Shown piece by piece: positions 36,430 to 50,710 of a stretch of DNA of 64,000 bases (positions are counted from its first letter, which is position 1; every line of letters begins with the position of its first letter). The notes below the pieces were generated by a model. The model did not search any database. It saw only the letters and a program-made list of their open reading frames with translations, and was not told the origin of the DNA. The translations under genes were made by a program, and so were the position numbers. The DNA lies in contig JAQFVV010000995.1 of assembly GCA_028023455.1 (NCBI GenBank), forward strand, positions 62,001-126,000, read 5' to 3'. This DNA is from Epiperipatus broadwayi. Taxonomy: Eukaryota > Onychophora > Udeonychophora > Euonychophora > Peripatidae.

Positions 36430-39400
36430 CACACAAAATTACTGTAATTATGAAACAATATTTTTAAAACAAGTTTTATTTTTAAATAAATTATTAATAA
36501 TAATGTTACTTTTTATATAAATTAGGATATTTAAATAAAAGTGATTGGGAAATCTAAATATTTTTATTTATTTATAAATTTCATTAATTATAGTGACAAA
36601 GAGCATCAGACTATTTGATTTTGTTCAAGATGAAATATATTTGAAATATATTTTGAAGCCTGAGCAATTGTCACAAGTCTAAGTAGAGAAGTATTCCTCT
36701 TATATTTAAATAAAAAATATTTATAATCAGAATATGTTTCTAACAATAAAGTAATTTAGAAATCTAAACATTTCTGTATAAGTTTTATTAATTATTATAA
36801 AATAATATTGGCCTGTTAAATTTAGTTCAATGATAAGGGTATATGTGTAGTATATTTCAAGCTCAAAGTTCACGTAATTTTCACAATAAGTCTAAGTAGA
36901 AAAGTACTCCACTCATCTTTAAAGGAAAAATATTTACACTTGAAATTATTTTTAACAATGAAGTGATTCAAAAATGCAAACATTTTCATTTACATATAAA
37001 TTTTGTTAATTATTTTGGTGGATTGATACCCCTATGATGAAGTGCATTTGTGCTCTGCATAACCTGAACATTGCAGCGCTGAAAGATATTGATGTTATTG
37101 TACTTTTCTTACTACACTTGAATTAATATTAATTACATAAATATTTCATTTCTAATAAATATTAAAAATCAACTTTCAGTTTTTCATATTCTTTCCATTC
37201 TTATTTTAGGACTGCATTATTTTTTCCCTCTTTCAGCCTCTTTTTACAAAAAAAAAAATGTTGCATTTACTTGAAATCCTTATTGTTTGATTTGAATTTT
37301 TATTTTATTCAAACATTTTTTGATAAATAGTAAAAAGTCATAAATTCAACTCCTGTATAATTTTAATGTCTTTTTCACCATCAAGTCGATGCGTCAAAAC
37401 TAACCCAACTCAATATTATTACTTTATAGCCATTAATAAGTAAATGCCTGTATACTGGCAATAATAGATAACTTACTAAGTTGGCTGGCAATGCATAGCA
37501 AGAAAAATTGTAAGTTCATTTATAATCTTAGTATGACAGAAGTACACTATTATGTTTACAGCTAGATCTTTTGTATCAGTGAAATATTATCAGACTTCAT
37601 AGTGTATCCATTTTGGCTACATTGCTGCATTAAAAATAAATAGATAGTTGGTAGGATGTTCCTTAAGTTTAATTTAGAATTATTTAATTAATGTGGAAAT
37701 ATTTAATTTTCTTATATATATGTGTGTGTGTTTCATTTATAGTTATGGGCATTGAATCAATTTAAATATTTTGTTCTTCCCAAAATGATAATGTGGAAAT
37801 TTTAGACAATTTTTTTAAAATAATTTTGAAACATTTTTTTAAAAACATAATATGAATATTTTAATAATGTAATATAATTTGTAAATGTTGGTAAAAGAGA
37901 GAGTAAATTATAAAATCAAATAAATAATTTCTTTTGTGCTCTCTCTTCAATTATTTTGTTTATTTACCTATATTAATTTAATTTTGATTTTAACAGTACT
38001 AAGAAAAAATAATTTTCTCTTTAGTAAATTATTTAATAATACTTAATTTTAATCTTTTTAAGAGCGATAAAGTTGCATTTTTAGGAATATTTTGACAAGA
38101 AACGAAAAAAAATACATAAGATTTTAACATTTTTGTCAAATTTTTGTTTTAATTGATTAGAATTATTTTTTTCTCTCTTTATCTCTCTTCAAATCAATTT
38201 AATTAACTGATTACCTTGTTTCCCTTTTTGAAAGAAAAATTTAATTAAAAAGAGATGTCAAAAATTTTATGATTTTAATTTAAGTTTTTGATTTGTTTTT
38301 CATGATCAATGTTGAAGGAGTGAAATAGCTGAACAATTGTGTTTATAAAAATTGACCTAATTAGTTATTACTAAATTTTGTTATGAATTGTGATTGGTCA
38401 GAGACAGAGTTGTTCCAAAATTAAAGGAATGTGGAAATCATTAGAGCTAAGTGTCTTATGAGGAGTATCAGTCTTGATCCAGCTTCTGGAGAAAAATAGG
38501 ACAAAAAAAATTGACTCAACTGCTGAAGACAAAAGAAGTTTTTAAATCAAACTGTTAGCACATTATTAGTTTAGTTATAAAAATGTTTTCTACAATGCAA
38601 ATCATGTACTAAATTTAGCTAAAAACTAGACATTATCTTCCCCCATGTAATCTGTTTCATTGGAATAAAATGTAGAGAAGAAAAATGTCCCTGAAGTAAT
38701 TTTCAACCTTGTTTCCAGCCAAGAACATGAATGTCTCTGAATGTTAGCCTCACTAGGAAATATTATTTGGAAAGTAAATGGATAAATTTTTGCTATTTGT
38801 TAACCTGAAATACTGCATATCAAAAAGGGACAGATTAATCATGTATATTGTGTAGAAGCCTTCAAGAGGAAAACTTATCTGAAAAAACAGGAAGTTGTAA
38901 CTGCAAAGAAGGACTCCAAAGAAGAATAAAACCATGATTAAAGAGATTTCTTATATGCACATTATATTTTTATTTATAGTTAAAAAGATTTTTTATTTAT
39001 AAAAATAATAGTTTTATAAAAGTAATAATTGATAATTTTGAATAATTTTATTAAAAAATGTTTTTAATCCATTTGATTTTTCTCTTTAAAATTATAAAAA
39101 GTTGTTTTTAAAGTAATTTAATTTTTATTAAATTACATTTAACATTTTTTTATTTGATTTTTCTTCTAAAATTTAACAAAAGATTAATTAAACTAATTTA
39201 AAGATTGTTATCTCTGATTTTGAAATTGCTGTTTTTCTAACTTTTGATTATTTAAAGAAATAAATCAATGAAAGCAAAAGTTAATATAATGACTAGAAAT
39301 ACACTGGTTAATTATATTTTTTTATGAAATATGTATTTGTTTGATAAAATAAATGTTTAAATTTTTATATTATCATGTCATTTTCTAATTTTTGTTTATT

Positions 39401-42400
39401 GTTAATAAGTTAGTTTATTAAATAATTGTTTAAAAATATTTTAGTATAAAGTCTTTATTCCTCCAGCTATCTGTTTCATGAATTGGCAGTATGTGAATTG
39501 ATTTCAATATAGCTTCGACTGCTAGGGATTTTAAATTATATCAATAAAGCAATGTAATTATAGTACAATAAGCCTATGAATTATTTAAAATTATTTAGAA
39601 TAAGCTGTTATATATTTTTCTTTATTTATCTCTTACTCATAGTAACAGTTCATAGAGTTATTGCTTCCTGAATTATATTAGAGCACAATGGTTAGTTATA
39701 TAAGGATATTGGTGTTTGGATATCCAGATTATAAACTTGGATGGTGCAAAAATATCACCTTTAAAATCCATGCACTACATTTCATTTTATTTTTATTAAC
39801 GGTTAAGTTTATAGTTGCCTTGTATACTAATGGTACTATATAGCCAGGGCATTGATGATCATCAGCATGTTTTACTATCTCCAAGATTATTTTTTTATTA
39901 TGAATAATGGATTGGCACTTAGGATTGTGCATCTGAAGTTTTGTGTTGTATTTTTGCATTAAGTTTGGCAGTAGTTAGATAATTAGCCTATCTATAGTGG
40001 ACCCCTTTCAAATCTAGTCACACTATTGGCTGTTGATTTTTGAGTGTTTTTTGATGATTAGTTTTGATTTAATTATTCTTCTGTAATGCTGAAGATACAC
40101 TTTATGGTCATGTTGATTCTGCTCATATTTACTGCATTCCTTTTATATTTAATTTTAATTATATTTGTGATCATGAGAATGATGATGGTTTGTCATCTCC
40201 CCATAACACCTCTAAATTTCTGTACTGTTACAATAGTGAGTGTTGGAATATCTCATGTGCTAACTTCAGGGTGTGATCATATGCTTTATTAACCATAAAA
40301 AATTTTCATAACACAAATAGGCTTACAATATTTATTTCAGGTAGATATGATCTATGTTTAACATACCTAGCCATTTAATAGTATTTATTAATTGTTATCT
40401 AAGGATTTTTAGCTAGATATAAAAATCCAAAGTACTGATATAGTCAGATAAGTGTCAATGTACTGACCATAAAAATATTATTATAATTGGGTATGAATTT
40501 CATTATTAGTAGAGATTTTATATTCTTATGAACCCTAAGTTCATTCATTGTTATTTTTTATTGAAATATTTTACTAATCAGCAGCACAAACTTTCTGAAA
40601 ATATAATTAAAAATTCATATTTGAAGAAAATATTTTATCAAAAATGAAAACCCAACCATATTGTGCATGCTTTACCTGATTTTGTTGATGTTGTTTTAGA
40701 AAAGCTTTGGAAATATTGCACAACTTGCAGTTTTTCTATGGAATACAGTTCTTATATATGTTATGAGATTGAAAATGAAAGAAAATCATGTAGCTGATGA
40801 ATTACTTCATGTCTTTTATTCATTCATTTTTAATCTCTACAGCATGCATGGTTATTAATCTCTTTGATTTAACTACATCAATTTAAGTTGCATAATCTCA
40901 CTGAATAATGCTGATAAAATTAGTAATTAACTTTATATCAATAGTCTGCAACCTAAATCATGTGTGAATTATGTGAATAATGTATCAATTTTATTGCATT
41001 ATGGGATTAAAGATTTCACCTCTATATTTAGTCCAAAATCTCAATTTTGTTAATAGTAATTAACTTGAATTAAGTGTTGTATTGAGAAATCAGTGTATAT
41101 AACAAAAATATAATCTTTATAGAAGTGAAACATTTTTCTAACATCTGATAATGTATCTTTTGTTTTGTAGAATTAATTTCAAAATCAATTAAATAATTGT
41201 CTTACTGACAATGAATTTTGTCACTTAGAAACAATTATTGATATGTAGTTGATTCTGAAAATAATTATAAAAGAAGGTCTATTGCTAATCTTAAGATAAA
41301 CACATTGACAAGAAATGTTTAACATTGTGTGCTTTAAATATATCAATCATTAGGATTTGTCATTTTAATTTTTTTCCATACAATTGTACAATTAAAGCTT
41401 GTTATGATTATTTGTCTTAATGATAGATTACTACTAAAGCAAAGAGTTTTGTTTCAATTTTTTTGACTCTTTTTTAAAGCTATTAATTGTAATCATATAT
41501 GTATTTGTATGACCAATATACATTCAGCTAAATAAAATCTAAGAATAAAATATCAAATATCTAGGCAATACTTTCTTATAGCCATAACGTTCATTAAAAA
41601 TATTGATAGAATATTACATGTTGTCCAACACAAATTGTTACATTGTGATTCTAATTGCATGTTTGAAGCCCCGATTTCTTATTACAATCTGAACTTGTTT
41701 ACCCAATTCTTCAACTGCTTTCATCTTTATATCTTCTTGTTACAGGTATACATTAACCAATATATTCCTATCTATAACTTTATTATCAAGTTAATAATTT
41801 CTTGGTGTTTTAAAATACCTCTGATGTTATTGCTTCTTCTCATTATTTTCTTCCAAAGTCATACTTATCATCAATAACATTTTAATTTCCAAAAAACTTT
41901 GTTTTGTCTTATACTTTATACTATTTCTTTTATTGATATTGTGAATTTCTTGAACCATAAATAGGTCCTTAGCAATCTCAAATTAATATGACTTTTAGGT
42001 TATATAAGATTATTCTAACTTTTCAACGTTGTTAAATCTACCTTAAATTTGAGTCAGGCTACTACTTACAAATATTATTTTTTTGTGTGTCTAATGTTGG
42101 CATAGATAAAAAAAAAATTTAATTTCTTAAAGCTAAACATTCTGCAATTAAGTCTATACCAGGTAAGTGTCTTTCACTCAGAATTTTTGAATGTTAAATA
42201 TTTCTAATTCATCACATCTAATAATATTGCTAATGGAGTTTGTCCTTTAAAATTCTATACTATGTTGGCACAGACTCATTCCATGCTTGTTTTAACCAAT
42301 TATATTCAGATAAAGTTGATCTTTTCATCCTATGAATTAACATTTTAATGAATTTTTCAATTATATTCATTCAGAGGCTGAAATTTATCAGAAAAACACT

Positions 42401-44800
42401 GGAAGATATTAATCCAAAAAAAAATTGTGTCATTTTCCAAGGTCATTTTGTTGGTGCAAAAGCCATTATATTTTTTCTGAAATAAATAAGTGCACAAATG
42501 TTTTTGCTTCTCAAATTTCAAAGTCACTTCTGATATTGTGAATTGGAATTCATTTGTTCTTTTCATTTCATAAACTTCTATCAGTACCTTATATTTGCAA
42601 TGCTATTAGAAAATCTATTTGATTAAAATATTATATGAATTTCTTTGTACTATTTAAACATAGAAGTATTTTCCAGAGATAATTTCTTTAATAAATATTA
42701 CTTGCAATCTATTTGAATTCCTTGATTAAATAATTAAAAGAAAGTGCAGAAGTTTTTTCTGGCTTACTTTGATATCATGGCTCATTATATTTTTTTTATA
42801 TTAATAACTTTTTATTAATGTTTATAGAGATTTTGCTAAGATTCCACTTATGGTTAGTATTTTATGCAGCCTTATAAATTACACTTGGAATAACTACTTA
42901 CTAGCAAACTACTTCTGTCCAATTTTAGACTATCATCAGAAATTGTGGATATTCTGTTCAATCTTTCCATTAATACAACAAGTCTTCATCCAAACTAATT
43001 AATAATTAATAAATTTAATAATAGAATTAAGCTATTTCTCTTAAGTTATTTTATTTTATCATGAAGATTTGAATCTCTAATATTATCCTCGATGATCTAC
43101 TTTCTTATTACAATCCTTGGATGCATCTAATAAATATTACTATTGATAAGCTAAGTTTTTTTGATTAATTCAACTGAGATTCTTTATCACATATCTTACC
43201 ATAAATATAAATTGCTTTTTAATTTGTAGAGCAAACTTAAATTTAATCTTTCTAAACAATTTTATTTGTCTATATTGATTTCTGTAATGGATAAATAATT
43301 CCCCACATAGTTTACTAGAAGGCGCCACTAGATAATAAATCTAGATTTCTTTCAAATAACAAATTGTAATTTAATATGGTTAACTAATATAAGAAAATAT
43401 CAAAGAAAGAAATTAAGTTTACTAATAAAGTCACAATTGCAAATAAATATTGGAAAGTTATGAATTACAAAATGAAACTATTCCAGCTAATAATAAATAT
43501 TAAAGTAAAAGACAAGTTTACCCAACATGAGTTACATTTGGACTCATTAATAATTGTACTGCCTTAAACAAAGATCATGACTAAAAATTGTCAGCCTCAT
43601 TTGCCTTTTTAATTTTTGAGAACTTCAGCTAAAAAAAAAGAAAAAAAAAATGAAAAAATGAAAAAAGGAATTGGAGTCCGAAATATATATGTATAGAGAG
43701 AGGATGAAATTATCATTGCATAAAAACACATTCCCGTTGTGACAATTACTATAGAGAAGTGATTGGTGGCATTTGTAATTCACAATTAATCATCATATAT
43801 GAAAATCATTTTACTATATATAACTATGGAGCTCATCAGGATCCCCAAATCTGATGAATAATAATAATTTAGATTTTTTTAAATACTATTTTATTATACT
43901 TACTATATAAGCATTATCAACATTTGATAAGAAACAACAGAGATATTTATATGAAAATAAATACAATTTATCATGCTTAATTTATAATTCAAAATATTAC
44001 AATTTATGTGCATCAGTTCTTCTCATCTTTATAATAGATACTAATACATAGAATTTTTCATTAGTGCATTATTATTATTTTTTTATTTGTTCTTCTCTAG
44101 CTTTAAATTCAATCTTTTCAGTATTGTTGTCAGCATTTTAGCAAATAAAGTTTTTTCTTGTTTTAAAATATATTTCAACTTATTGAAATTTATTTAACAG
44201 TACAACTAGAAGCTTACTTTCACAATTTTTTTCATGGGATTTTATATTGCTTTTCTGTTTCAAACATTTTACATTGTATTTTTCTTATCTATATATTTAT
44301 AGTATTGAAAATTCAGTACATTAAAATGAAATCACATACTACTATACAAATTATAAAATCAATATATCATATCTTACAATTTTTCATCACCATATTAATC
44401 CTTTGGCTTACCAAGATGCCAAAATAACATCATCTTTATCTATAATTGTTTCTTGGAAAAAATATTTTTGGATTAATCTTACAGGGATAAAAATGTAGCC
44501 ACTTAAAGATAGAATGAAACAGAACCCCCCCTTATCTGGGAAATAATTTTTGTTTGTTTAATTTATATTTGTCTTTTCTTAATTCTTAAAACATCTTTTT
44601 TTAAAAAATAATAATACAGAAGTAGATTTAAGAAGAAAAAAAATGTCATTAATAAAAGTCTTTTTTTTAATGTTTGATTTGAATTATTTATGAGTTTGAT
44701 TACTGATACATTTGATATGTTATTATTACATGTTGTCAATTCAGTTATTATGTGAATAGTATTTCTTTAGAATGATCTATCATCTATTTGCTTTAATTTA
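36430..44800. other. long AT-rich intron stretch, nothing identified
   Basis: More than 8 kb with only low-complexity open frames on both strands. I looked for SNAP25 exon 2 (a short exon starting SLESTRR after AG) and other exon-like islands and found none I could support. Several poly-A/poly-T runs, and a short purine-rich run near 43628-43670. Confidence 0.45.
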
Positions 44801-44825
44801 CTTAGTATTTCTTATTTTATTTAGT

Positions 44826-45745
44826 TATAAAAGAAGATTTTATAGTGGAGCTGAAAAACACAAAAGATTAAAAGAAAAAGAAAAATATGAGTTGCAGCAA
44901 AGAAATTTCTGGATAAATTTTTAACTGAGTGAGACAAAAAGAAATAGAGAATCAAAGAACAATTCAAAGGATTAAAACTTTATGCTATAGATATTCATAA
45001 TGAAAAACAAAACAGCAATGAATGTTTGAGAAAACAACAAAACAAATTTTCCCAATGATATTACATTATGACAACTAAATCATCAAATGATAAAATACTG
45101 TTTAATCAATAAACTATTTAATAGTGGAGATATTACAATTCTTTAAGAACAACATGCAAATAGGAACTGTTCTTACTATAGAAATATTTCTGAATCTAAT
45201 TTTTATTGTGTGAAAGCATATAGTACCAAAGAATTTCATCAGTAGTTAATATTTTTAGGAACAATTAATTATGTCTATTGTTATGCATACAGATTGTTTT
45301 CTGAATTACAAACAAAATTTTCAACAAGGTTCAATGACTGGAGAAATTTAGCTCTAAACTTAAAAGAATACAAACTTCCCAATGTTATTTTAAATAAATG
45401 TTAATTCTCCTAAAATGATTTATGAATTACTGAGCACATAAAATATCCACTTGGAAAAGTGAATTGATTTGAAGCAAAACTATTGGCAAACCATTTTTAA
45501 AATATGTGATTACTATGGTAATATTATTGGATAATTTCAGGTTAGCATTTCATGGCACATAAAAGACATAGATTGCAATTGAAGAGGAAATTTTCCAAGT
45601 TGTATCAAATATCTTGTAGAATTCAATAGTATTTTGAAAAATGATTTGCAAAGTTTTAGTAACTCAGGTAAATGCTGAGTTAATTATTTGTTTATGTTGC
45701 ATGTTATGAATTTATAAATTCAATGGACAATATACTGTAGAAATA
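44826..45745 (+). pseudogene. ZMYM1/DUF4371-type hAT-like transposase remnant
   Basis: Plus strand with shifting frames. KRRFYSGAEKHKRLKEKEKY at 44833 is the usual basic opening of these genes (SGAxKRKxKxxK). STRFNDWRNLALNLKEYKL near 45322 matches the TTF-type zinc-finger region (GFxDWKxxxxxLxxHE) with its last part decayed. Near 45548, SWHIKDIDCN and RGNFPSC, then YLVEFNSILKNDL and SNSGKC, correspond to the RGH...NRGNFL...YDPVL...GKVTYLS block of DUF4371. It stops where a LINE begins, about 45746, so the LINE seems to have landed inside it. Inactive. Confidence 0.7.
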
Positions 45746-45808
45746 TTTAATTTCTGGAACCCAAGGAGCAACCATATAACAAAAAAACAACCTCCACCAT
45801 CAAGACTT

Positions 45809-48164
45809 TTGTCTCTGGCTGATCAGTTACACCAGAGAATAATCATGATTAACCCATCACACTGCACCCAGCAGTATATATTCAAGCTTACACATGCATA
45901 CGATAAAGCATGTGAAGAACTCAAAAGCTATCTGAAGATAAAGAAAAGCAAGGTATGCCTAACCAGGCCACACACTTGGACAAGAGATTATATAAGATGG
46001 GCACTGGAGAACCAACCAGATGTAAAAGTGCCAATGGCACTATATACAAATAGTGGAACATATGCAGGACACAATATGATTATGCCAATTTTTGAATATT
46101 TTAAAGAGAAATTACAAAAAAGACAACCATATAAAATACCACATAATCTGTTTGGCCCACCAGAGACAAAAACCCCATTCACAAAAGATCTATTCACAAC
46201 AAAACTAAATACTATTCGAAACGCTTGCCATCCAGGTAGTCCTGGAGTTCCATTGTTTGTATTAAAGCATCTAAGTAAATTCACAACAGAATATTTGTGT
46301 CAGTTAGCAAACCATCTAGCGCAACAAATTCAACCCATGGAGGGTGTCTATCCAATAGCCATAATACCCTATAATAAAAAGAAAGCAATTATTCCACCTA
46401 TTACAGACCTCAGACCAATATCTATGGGACCTTTGCCGATCATAATTATGGAGAAAATTATTAAAGATGAAATTGAACCGTATATAATGCCACTTATCTC
46501 TGAAGCACAATATGTAAAGAAAAACTCTTCAACAACAGAAGCAGTTTTATTCTTCAAAGCAATTCTAGCAACAGTAAAACAGCGGAAAAAATATGGACCC
46601 ATTGTTGTGCAGCTTGACATAGAAGCTGCATTTGACTCAGTCAATATATACACACTTCTAAAAATGCTAAAAGACACAGAAATTCCTAGAACACATCTGT
46701 ATATAATTGCTAACCTGCTTCTGAACAGAGAGATCCATATAACTTTAAATGGAAGAAACTCACCATCTTTCACACCCACCAAATCTATATCCCAAGGATC
46801 CCCTCTTAGTTCACTATTGTTTATATTTTACATCAATCTCCTTATTAAAAGCATACAAAATGCATTTACTGGGATCGAGATACCAGACACAACACAGCGC
46901 ACTACATGCATCGCCTATATGGATGATGTTACCATATTCCTAACATAAAAAAAACAAATACCGCAACTCCAAAAGATATTACAAGAATATTCACAAAAAT
47001 ATGAATTATCATTTAATCCAGCAAAAACCACAGCCTGGTTCGTATACACTGGTAAACCATGTACATCAATTTACAAATCAAAACCAAACTCTTTCCTTGG
47101 GTTCCCATTTCATATGGGAATTACAGGAATGAGATGTCATATCCAAAATAAACTTAAAGAAGAAGCCACAAAAATTATAAACTCCTTGTCCAAGGCATAT
47201 CTTTCATTATATTCCAAAGTACAGTTAATTAACCAGCTTATCACAACCAAAATAACTTACTATGTACCGGTTATTTCATTCTCAAAGGGGTTCATTTCAA
47301 AAATTAAAACCATATATAATAAACTACTTTGGGCCAGAAAAACAGTAGCAATTTCCACAAAAAAACTTAGCCAACCTCTAATAAAAAATGGACTTGGCTT
47401 GCACAACATCAATGTTTTTCATATACAGAAGTTAAGGAACTCAATAATCACAATACTTGCCAAATACCCCAAAATTAACCTTGCTAGAAGTTACTCCAAC
47501 AGATAGACCACCTCCAAAAGGTTCCTTTTTCACCAACATTATATACCAATGCAAAACCACAGACAAGATTCCAGAACAGTATTTGTATAAGTATTCATAC
47601 TGGGATATTTATGGTTTAATAAACAGAGAAGCAGATACTAATGTTATACAACCTATGCTAGGAATTAACAACAAGAGACTACTCAAGGAATATAAAAAAT
47701 GGGCTCTAGAGCCCAAATACTTTGATTTTATCATGAAAATCAATCTCATTGCCTTGCCAACAACCCACTTTCTTTATCATAAAAGAATGTATATATCTAT
47801 TGACCCCTTCTGTGGACTCTGCCATCGAGCAGAAGAGACACTGGACCACTTTATTTATCAATGTGTAGCACTTAACCAAACACGACAGATGATGTGTAAC
47901 ACCCACAGAAAACCGGGTACAATCATTAATCACATAATAGCTGCTTTTCAGGGAAGATCAATACCTAGCATTAGGGCAGCCACGTTTGTTCTATATGCAT
48001 ATTGGTGCACCCGATGTACTTTCTTAATTGGCAATAACACCAGACGATACCCAGCTACATTTAGCAACAAACTGCTACACATTCAAAATAGAGATAAAAT
48101 AATAATCAACCCCCACTTATATGCAGCAACATGGTCATTGTTAAAACAACCATCAATGCTGTGA
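45809..48164 (+). pseudogene. LINE reverse transcriptase with C-terminal zinc knuckle
   Basis: Copies element RNA into DNA at a nicked target. The first 379 codons (45809-46948) hold the palm motifs: DLRPISMGPLPIIIMEK around residues 201-217, VVQLDIEAAFDSVN (motif A) near 270, SISQGSPLSSLLFIFYIN (motif B) near 327, and AYMDDV (the catalytic YxDD box) near residue 370. A single TAA at 46946-46948 interrupts the frame just after that box; the same frame continues to 47506 (thumb region). The protein then carries on in another phase to 48164, with CGLCHRAEETLDHFIYQC, a CX2CX8HX4C zinc knuckle, near 47811-47866. So there is one nonsense change and one frame change, few for this region, which suggests a fairly recent insertion. 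A functional protein from this copy is unlikely. Confidence 0.88.
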
Positions 48165-48424
48165 ATGCTGCAAAGAAAAACTATCATACAATTAACATTC
48201 AAAGTAACATGCGGACAAAACTAAATAAGCTCCTCAAACATTAGAACTCTGATTATTTTTGCTTTTTTAATTTTTATATTTTTATAGTCCATTAATCACA
48301 AAGTGTAATCACTAAATTCATTTATATGTGTTTACCCTAATATTATTCATTGTATGTTACATTTCAAATTTTTCTAGATGTAAACTTATGTAAACCATTG
48401 AGATCAATAAAGCCTTTATTGAAA

Positions 48425-48802
<378 letters not shown>

Positions 48803-48880
48803 CTAACAGCTATTTCTGTATCACAATTATTTAGATTGATGGAAGAACTTTATGGAAAAAGGATTAGTGATTATTTTTAA

Positions 48881-50550
48881 TTAATAAAGCAAATTTGTTA
48901 ATATGACCTGAATATTTACAGATATTTACACTACAAAAGTTTACCCACAACATGATAATAATAATAAAACTAATTAATAAAACATTAAAAAGAACATTAA
49001 TATACATAAAAATAATATCTTAGAATAAAAATATAAGTTACATATTAATTGATGTGCGCTCATGAAATATATGAGAAAAATATATATTGATTACAAAATA
49101 TAATTAGAAAATATTAATTGAAGTATACTCATGAAATATATAGATAAAAATATTAATTACAAAATAGATTGCAAAAATATTTATAGATGTTTTTAAGATT
49201 TTAATTATTTTAGTTATTTCTTTAAGCCTTTAAATAATAAAAAAAAAAGACTAATAAAGTCTTACTAATTTATTCATTATTTTGTGATCACATCCTTATT
49301 TCAAGCTTGGGTACATTATAATTTGATTCCTCCAGATTTAATTTATAAGGGGGTCATCTTGGTTACTTTAAGTTTCCAGATCCCATAGTTGGAATTGGAT
49401 TGATTTCTTTAAAACAGTTTTTATCTTCCCTAATTAGAGATTCAATCTTATTCTTTGGTTTTTTATTTACATGCATATATTTTCTTTATTATCTGATTTT
49501 AGAAAATGAGCCTTTGATAGACAGAATATACAAATGTCCTTTAAAAAGTGATGGACTTTTAACTCTGGCTTAGGACATTCTCTTTAGAATTATTAACTAC
49601 ATCATGGTAAGATCAGAACATATACACACATACACTCTGGGTCTTAGGCTGTGCATTACAAAGATAGCCACATAAGATATATTTTTAATCTTTGCAGCAT
49701 ATTAATTATTTTCTGGCTAATATATTTATATTTCTTCTGTATCTCAGCTATTCACATCTCATATCGCACACTGATTTGATTCTGACTTAGGAGAAGAGCC
49801 AATAATAAACAAGCAGGTAACATCAGAACAGTCAAATTAATAGATTTTAAGTTCTTTTTGTATTTTTTCTCTTCACTGATTTTTGAAAGGTATTTTTGTA
49901 ATTCAACATCAGCCCTGCACACAAATTATTGGCTTATCAGTATATAGATATTTTTTGTTTTATTTAATTAGCTTACTAGTTTAATTACATCATTAATTAG
50001 TTATATTTATTAATCCTTTAACTAAATTTTTATGTAATCAAATCTTATCACAAACAGCAAATATTCAGAACTAATTAAATACTTTTTTCCTTTTCATATA
50101 TACTTTTATCTATTTAATTAATTAAATTGGTAGTTTCCTATGTAAAATTTTTATTTTATCTTAAAAAATAAATTTATTGTTTCCTGTGTAAAAAAATTTA
50201 TTTTATCTTAAAAAACAAATTTATTGTTTATTAAATTTTTTTTTATTATTTAATCTACTCAAACTTTTATTTCATTTTTTATATGTGTATTTGAGGTCAA
50301 ATGTAGTGTTTGCTATATGTGTATTTGAGGTCAAATGTAGTGTTTGCTACAATACATATTTATAAATATACTATCTACTCTATTCTAAAGTCATTTTTAT
50401 AAGCATAATTAATCATTAGAGCTTGATATCAATTGCCAATCAGATTCCAGATTAGTTTTCAGCTCTTAGCTTTTGTCTGTGAAATACATTGCTATTATAC
50501 ATAACAATCTAATGATTATTCTTACTTCTGATACTTTAAAATTTTTAATT
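48881..50550. other. intron sequence, nothing identified
   Basis: AT-rich, with a 44-45-bp direct duplication at about 50278-50345 (ATATGTGTATTTGAGGTCAA and TGTAGTGTTTGCTA repeated) and a similar repeat of TTTATTGTTTCCTGTGTAAA-like sequence near 50130-50225. No domain or RNA gene seen. Confidence 0.5.
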
Positions 50551-50556
50551 TGTCAA

Positions 50557-50710
50557 GCGTTGATGGTCGAGTGGTCAGCACAGCTGCCTTACAAACAGTT
50601 GTCCCAGGTTAGCGGGTTCGCTTCCCAGCCGATGCTATGATACATGAAAAAAAAAATTTTTAATTTAAGCTGACCTGTACAATTGGCTTTTGATGATAAA
50701 TGCTAAGCCA
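50557..50710 (+). mobile_element. tRNA-derived SINE, copy C
   Basis: The best copy of the family. TGATGGTCGAGTGGTCAGCA is the A-box region and GGGTTCGCTTCCC the B box, followed by AGCCGATGCTATGATACATG, an A-run, and a unique body containing CTGTACAATTGGC. Pol III promoter boxes are at tRNA-like spacing. The CCGATGCTATGA block is shared with copy A and the GTACAATT block with copy B. Confidence 0.8.

Noticed and set aside
38700-38940. Possible exon-like, less AT-rich patch in the large intron
   Set aside because: No frame matching SNAP-25 (SLESTRR or later helices) and no convincing splice-site pair.
40086-40292. 68-codon hydrophobic frame
   Set aside because: Leucine/isoleucine-rich because of AT bias; no signal, family motif or splice context.
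43852-43858. CTGATGA as another possible hammerhead core
   Set aside because: No GAAA box or pairing stems at suitable distance; the same holds for other isolated CTGATG matches in the window.
45988-46782. Minus-strand frames of 64-137 codons within the LINE
   Set aside because: Shadows of the plus-strand reverse transcriptase; no motifs of their own.
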